A DNA stretch of 41,814 bases from Clostridia bacterium (GTDB taxonomy: Bacteria; Bacillota; Clostridia; Oscillospirales; CAG-272). The translations under genes were made by a program, and so were the position numbers. Every line of letters starts with the position of its first letter. The stretch's first letter is position 1. This document shows positions 39,701 through 41,814 of this stretch, piece by piece. Below the pieces are notes generated by a model that was not told where the DNA came from, did not search any database, and saw only the letters and a list, made by a program, of their open reading frames with translations. The stretch is taken from NCBI GenBank assembly GCA_017450965.1, contig JAFSSQ010000077.1:1-41814 (forward strand), in the 5' to 3' direction.

Positions 39701-40249
39701 AAACACGTCAAGGATCCCGCCGCGGCGGGCAAACTGACCGGGCGCCTCGGTCATCCCGCAGCGGGCGTAGCCGAGGCGGATCAGCTCTTGTTCGAGAGAG
39801 TCGGCGGGATACTCCTCGCCGAGGCGGAGGGTGATCCCCGCCTCCCGCAAAAGGGCGGGCGGAACGGTAAAGCCGAGCGCGGCGCCGGGAACGGCGACGA
39901 CCGCCTTCAGCTCCCCCCGAAGGAGCCGCAAGAGGACGGAAAGCCTCTCGTACTCGGAGGTGCGGGAGGCGGCGATGTTATAGAGAACGGGATCCCGCTC
40001 TAAAAAAACGGCGGCGGGAAGGTCCTGCGCGTTCAGAACGGAAACGATGCGGGCGGCTTCCCGCTCGCTGCCCGCGAGAACGAGCAGGGGCGCAAAGTCG
40101 GCGGCGAGCGCGGCGCAGAGCATCGCGCTCGTGCCGCTGCCCACGCCCGTCACGTAAAGCGGCGGGCAGCGCTTTGCTTTTTGTTCCAGAGAAATACACT
40201 CGGCAAGCTGTCCGTAAAGCGGGTCGAGCCGGACGGAATCGTAGATCAT
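36713..40249 (-). CDS. mfd: Transcription-repair coupling factor Mfd
   Basis: This 1178-residue DNA translocase, the usual length for Mfd, removes stalled RNA polymerase at lesions and recruits UvrA. Parts in order: a UvrB-like N-terminal module (about 1-340, with YVTGVGSGTSAMLCAALAA, FARRGGILDVFPAF and VRVEFFGDEVDRI), the RNA-polymerase-interacting CarD-like domain (about 500-560, LKVGDYIVHETCGIGRYLG), RecG-like helicase motifs (Walker A LCGDVGYGKTEVAFRA near 653, LLVIDEEQRFGV near 752, SATPIPRTLNMAI, QLRGRVGRSGRRAFAY), and a C-terminal TRCF domain. The start at 40249 lies one base after the pth stop. Confidence 0.96.
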   Translation of the reverse strand: MIYDSVRLDPLYGQLAECISLEQKAKRCPPLYVTGVGSGTSAMLCAALAADFAPLLVLAGSEREAARIVSVLNAQDLPAAVFLERDPVLYNIAASRTSEYERLSVLLRLLRGELKAVVAVPGAALGFTVPPALLREAGITLRLGEEYPADSLEQELIRLGYARCGMTEAPGQFARRGGILDVFPAFGEGEGGRPVRVEFFGDEVDRIGLFDPDTQRTEEGVSSVFFPPARELFLDPETVSRIRLAVATARKKAKTPEAAQTLDGELAAIDGALPLDFADKYVTLVYPEKTTLLDYFPAGAPVAVAGGNAVRAALDAALWHEKENVTALLESGVCDARWTTYMKDQAELELFCAARPAVYLDAFLPAGAGTREQGGIFSFRCRSAAHAENRELLFEDIEDYLKSGYRIVAGTASPHESETLAEMLRERGCAVALFPGGRVDCTALSPRVVYLTDAPSLEGFELTDARFVFLSLSSAAAKEGGSLRRARRKKRADAKQLLSYADLKVGDYIVHETCGIGRYLGIEQLTVDGVTRDYINIQYAGSDKLFIPTNQLDMVSKYIGAHSDDGLLKLSKMGGAEWKHAKSRAKSAVSEMAKELIKLYAERMRLPGFAFPADDDYQREFEEAFPYEETDSQLEAAEEIKADMEKPHPMDRLLCGDVGYGKTEVAFRAAFKAVEAGKQVAILCPTTILAYQHYTTAAARMRDFPIRIEMLSRFRTPARQNEILRRLRRGDIDIIIGTHTLVYGKAEFKDLGLLVIDEEQRFGVAQKEKLKQLSAGVDVLMLSATPIPRTLNMAIGGIRDMSILDEPPGERRPVQTYVLEYDPVIIEDAIRREISRGGQVFYLYNRVERINSVAARLAEAIPGARVAVAHGQMDKDEVEDVWRAMLSGEVDVLVCTSIIETGVDVPNANTLIIEDADRMGLSQLHQLRGRVGRSGRRAFAYFTFRRGKALSEIAEKRLSAIREYAQFGAGFRVALRDLEIRGAGNMLGAEQHGHLDAVGYDLYMKLLSEAVLEEKGVKKEKKTECVVDLRVDAFLPESYVSSQAQRIEQYQHIATIRTKEDADDIEDAMQDRYGDLPQPVQNLIRAALIKAACEECGFTRFEQTGRAFTIHIPHLVPEIWMRMFSLLPEYKLRGVPGSVSRITAQLPQKVSPLDAALRLLDLYREESAALAEKQERKE

Positions 40250-40250
40250 A

Positions 40251-40895
40251 TCAGCGGGGACCCTTTCTGTTACAGCGGCTCATCGCGGTCTCGATCTCGC
40301 CCTTCTGGATCAGGCGGATCGCCTCGGCGCTGTCCTCAAAGCAGGAATAGATCGCCTTTTTCTCCTCCTCGCCGAAGCGGGAGAGGACCCAGTCGGCCAG
40401 ATCGTAGGCGGGATCCGGCTTTTCCCCGACGCCGAGGCGGATGCGGGGAAACGCGTCGGACCCGAGGGCGAGGATCGTACTGCGCACGCCGCGCTGACCG
40501 GCGTCGCTGCCGTTCGGGCGGATGCGCATCGCGCCGCAGGGGAAGTTCACGTCGTCGCAGATGACGATCAGCTTCTCCGGCGGGAGCTTGTAAAAGCGCA
40601 TCGCCTCGGCGATCGCCTCGCCGGACGCGTTCATAAAGGTCTGGGGCTTCAGGAGAAGGATCCGCCCCTCTCCCGTCTCGCACTCGCTGCAAAGCGCCTT
40701 GAAGCGGAGCTTCCACCGCTCGCCGCCGAAACGCGCAAAGAGATAATCGGCGCAAAGAAAGCCCGCGTTATGGCGGGTCAGCTCGTATTTTTCCCCGGGG
40801 TTGCCGAGCCCCGCGACGAGGTATGAGATCGGACGGCGGGCTTTTTCCTCCCGCTCCGCCTCGATTTTTTTGAACAGATCGAAAATGCCGGACAA
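40251..40895 (-). CDS. pth: Peptidyl-tRNA hydrolase with N-terminal extension
   Basis: This 214-residue Pth releases tRNA from drop-off peptidyl-tRNA. The core begins YLVAGLGNPGEKYELTRHNAGF with the catalytic His, then LLKPQTFMNASGEAI with the Asn, and VICDDVNFPCGAMRIRP with the Asp. The start is taken as TTG at 40895 (AGGAAG upstream), giving a short charged N-terminal helix FDLFKKIEAEREEKARR before the core. The usual GGHNG loop reads AGQRG here, so its His and Asn are replaced. It is the first gene of the pth-mfd-foldase operon. Confidence 0.92.
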   Translation of the reverse strand: MSGIFDLFKKIEAEREEKARRPISYLVAGLGNPGEKYELTRHNAGFLCADYLFARFGGERWKLRFKALCSECETGEGRILLLKPQTFMNASGEAIAEAMRFYKLPPEKLIVICDDVNFPCGAMRIRPNGSDAGQRGVRSTILALGSDAFPRIRLGVGEKPDPAYDLADWVLSRFGEEEKKAIYSCFEDSAEAIRLIQKGEIETAMSRCNRKGPR

Positions 40896-40962
40896 CGCTC
40901 TCTTCCTTTCTTTGACCGTAATGCAACACAAAGCGCTCCGAAAAAGCTCCGGAGTTGTTTTC

Positions 40963-40991
40963 ATTTTACCGCACGGACCGCAAAAACGCAA
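40963..40991 (-). promoter_or_regulatory. Promoter of the pth-mfd-foldase operon
   Basis: On the minus strand TTGCGT (40986-40991) and TAAAAT (40963-40968) have 17-base spacing, about 70 bases before the pth start. Confidence 0.65.
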
Positions 40992-41113
40992 GAGTTTTTT
41001 CTTTCGGCGCGTTTTTCCCCCCTTTCGCCGAAAAGAAACGGGGGGCTCCGGGAAAAATCCGTACATTTTTTTGAAAAAATTACGCGCAAACTATGGAAAT
41101 CCGGAAACGGATA

Positions 41114-41122
41114 TGATATAAT
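41114..41122 (+). promoter_or_regulatory. Extended -10 promoter of the pyruvate phosphate dikinase gene
   Basis: TGATATAAT (41114-41122) is an extended -10 with a perfect TATAAT. No good -35 stands 16-18 bases upstream (TGGAAA at 41094), which fits an extended -10 or activated promoter. Confidence 0.7.
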
Positions 41123-41178
41123 CATTGCTTGGTATAAAAAAGGAAATAAAAAGAAAAGATTTTGATTGGAGGATTTTT

Positions 41179-41814
<636 letters not shown>

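Noticed and set aside
36029..40003. A very long open frame on the plus strand opposite mfd
   Set aside because: It is a mirror of the G+C-rich codon pattern of mfd on the other strand, lacks family motifs and is full of Arg/Asp/Gly/Glu/Leu shadow sequence.

Overview
The window is a G+C-rich stretch (third codon positions mostly G/C) from an anaerobic Gram-positive bacterium, most likely an uncultured gut member of the class Clostridia. This rests on GGAGG-type ribosome sites, several TTG/GTG starts, Gram-positive lipoproteins, an archaeal-type AspRS, the pth-mfd-foldase order typical of Firmicutes, pyruvate phosphate dikinase, and an electron-transfer-flavoprotein system of the strict-anaerobe kind. 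No rRNA, tRNA, CRISPR array, transposase or integrase was found.

Layout. 27-4873 (-): a surface acylation operon (MBOAT acyltransferase, DHHW/AlgJ-like protein, acyl carrier protein, an orphan protein, an alpha/beta hydrolase). 5098-6568 (-): a lipoprotein and the Mn exporter MntP. 6761-9915 (+): MurD, a PsbP-like lipoprotein and a cysteine desulfurase. 10157-12583 (-): a lower-G+C pair, a possible IseA-like lipoprotein and a secreted C39-type cysteine peptidase. 13002-15042 (-): AraC-type regulator, a divergent ThyX-like protein and PyrR. 15161-24511 (+): an eight-gene catabolic operon. 24529-25068: a repeat island. 25153-28446 (-): ECF sigma factor, its membrane partner, a broken surface-protein remnant and a lipoprotein. 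28584-31911 (-): alr-murI-aspS. 32134-35579 (+): a DUF1508 protein, a YgjP-like metallopeptidase, pyridoxal kinase and a glycosyltransferase. 35624-40895 (-): pth-mfd-foldase. 41179-end (+): pyruvate phosphate dikinase, cut by the window edge.

The most unusual part is the 15161-24511 operon. It combines a fucose/arabinose-isomerase-like enzyme, a GlcD/AGPS-like flavin dehydrogenase, a two-cluster ferredoxin-like protein whose CCG cysteines are gone, a class II aldolase, a PfkB kinase, an IolB-like isomerase, an FGGY kinase and a single-chain EtfB-EtfA fusion. I read it as an AraC-controlled pathway for an unidentified sugar or cyclitol, ending in DHAP-type aldol cleavage, with a hydroxyacid oxidation coupled through the fused ETF. 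It shares with its regulator a mirror-symmetric overlapping divergent promoter.

A second layer is non-coding. Three copies of a composite element (10-bp covarying hairpin, a roughly 55-65-nt spacer, bidirectional terminator, conserved tail) sit at operon ends near 9.9, 12.9 and 24.5 kb. A different palindromic repeat ending in GAAGGAGTT recurs three times at 24.7-25.0 kb.
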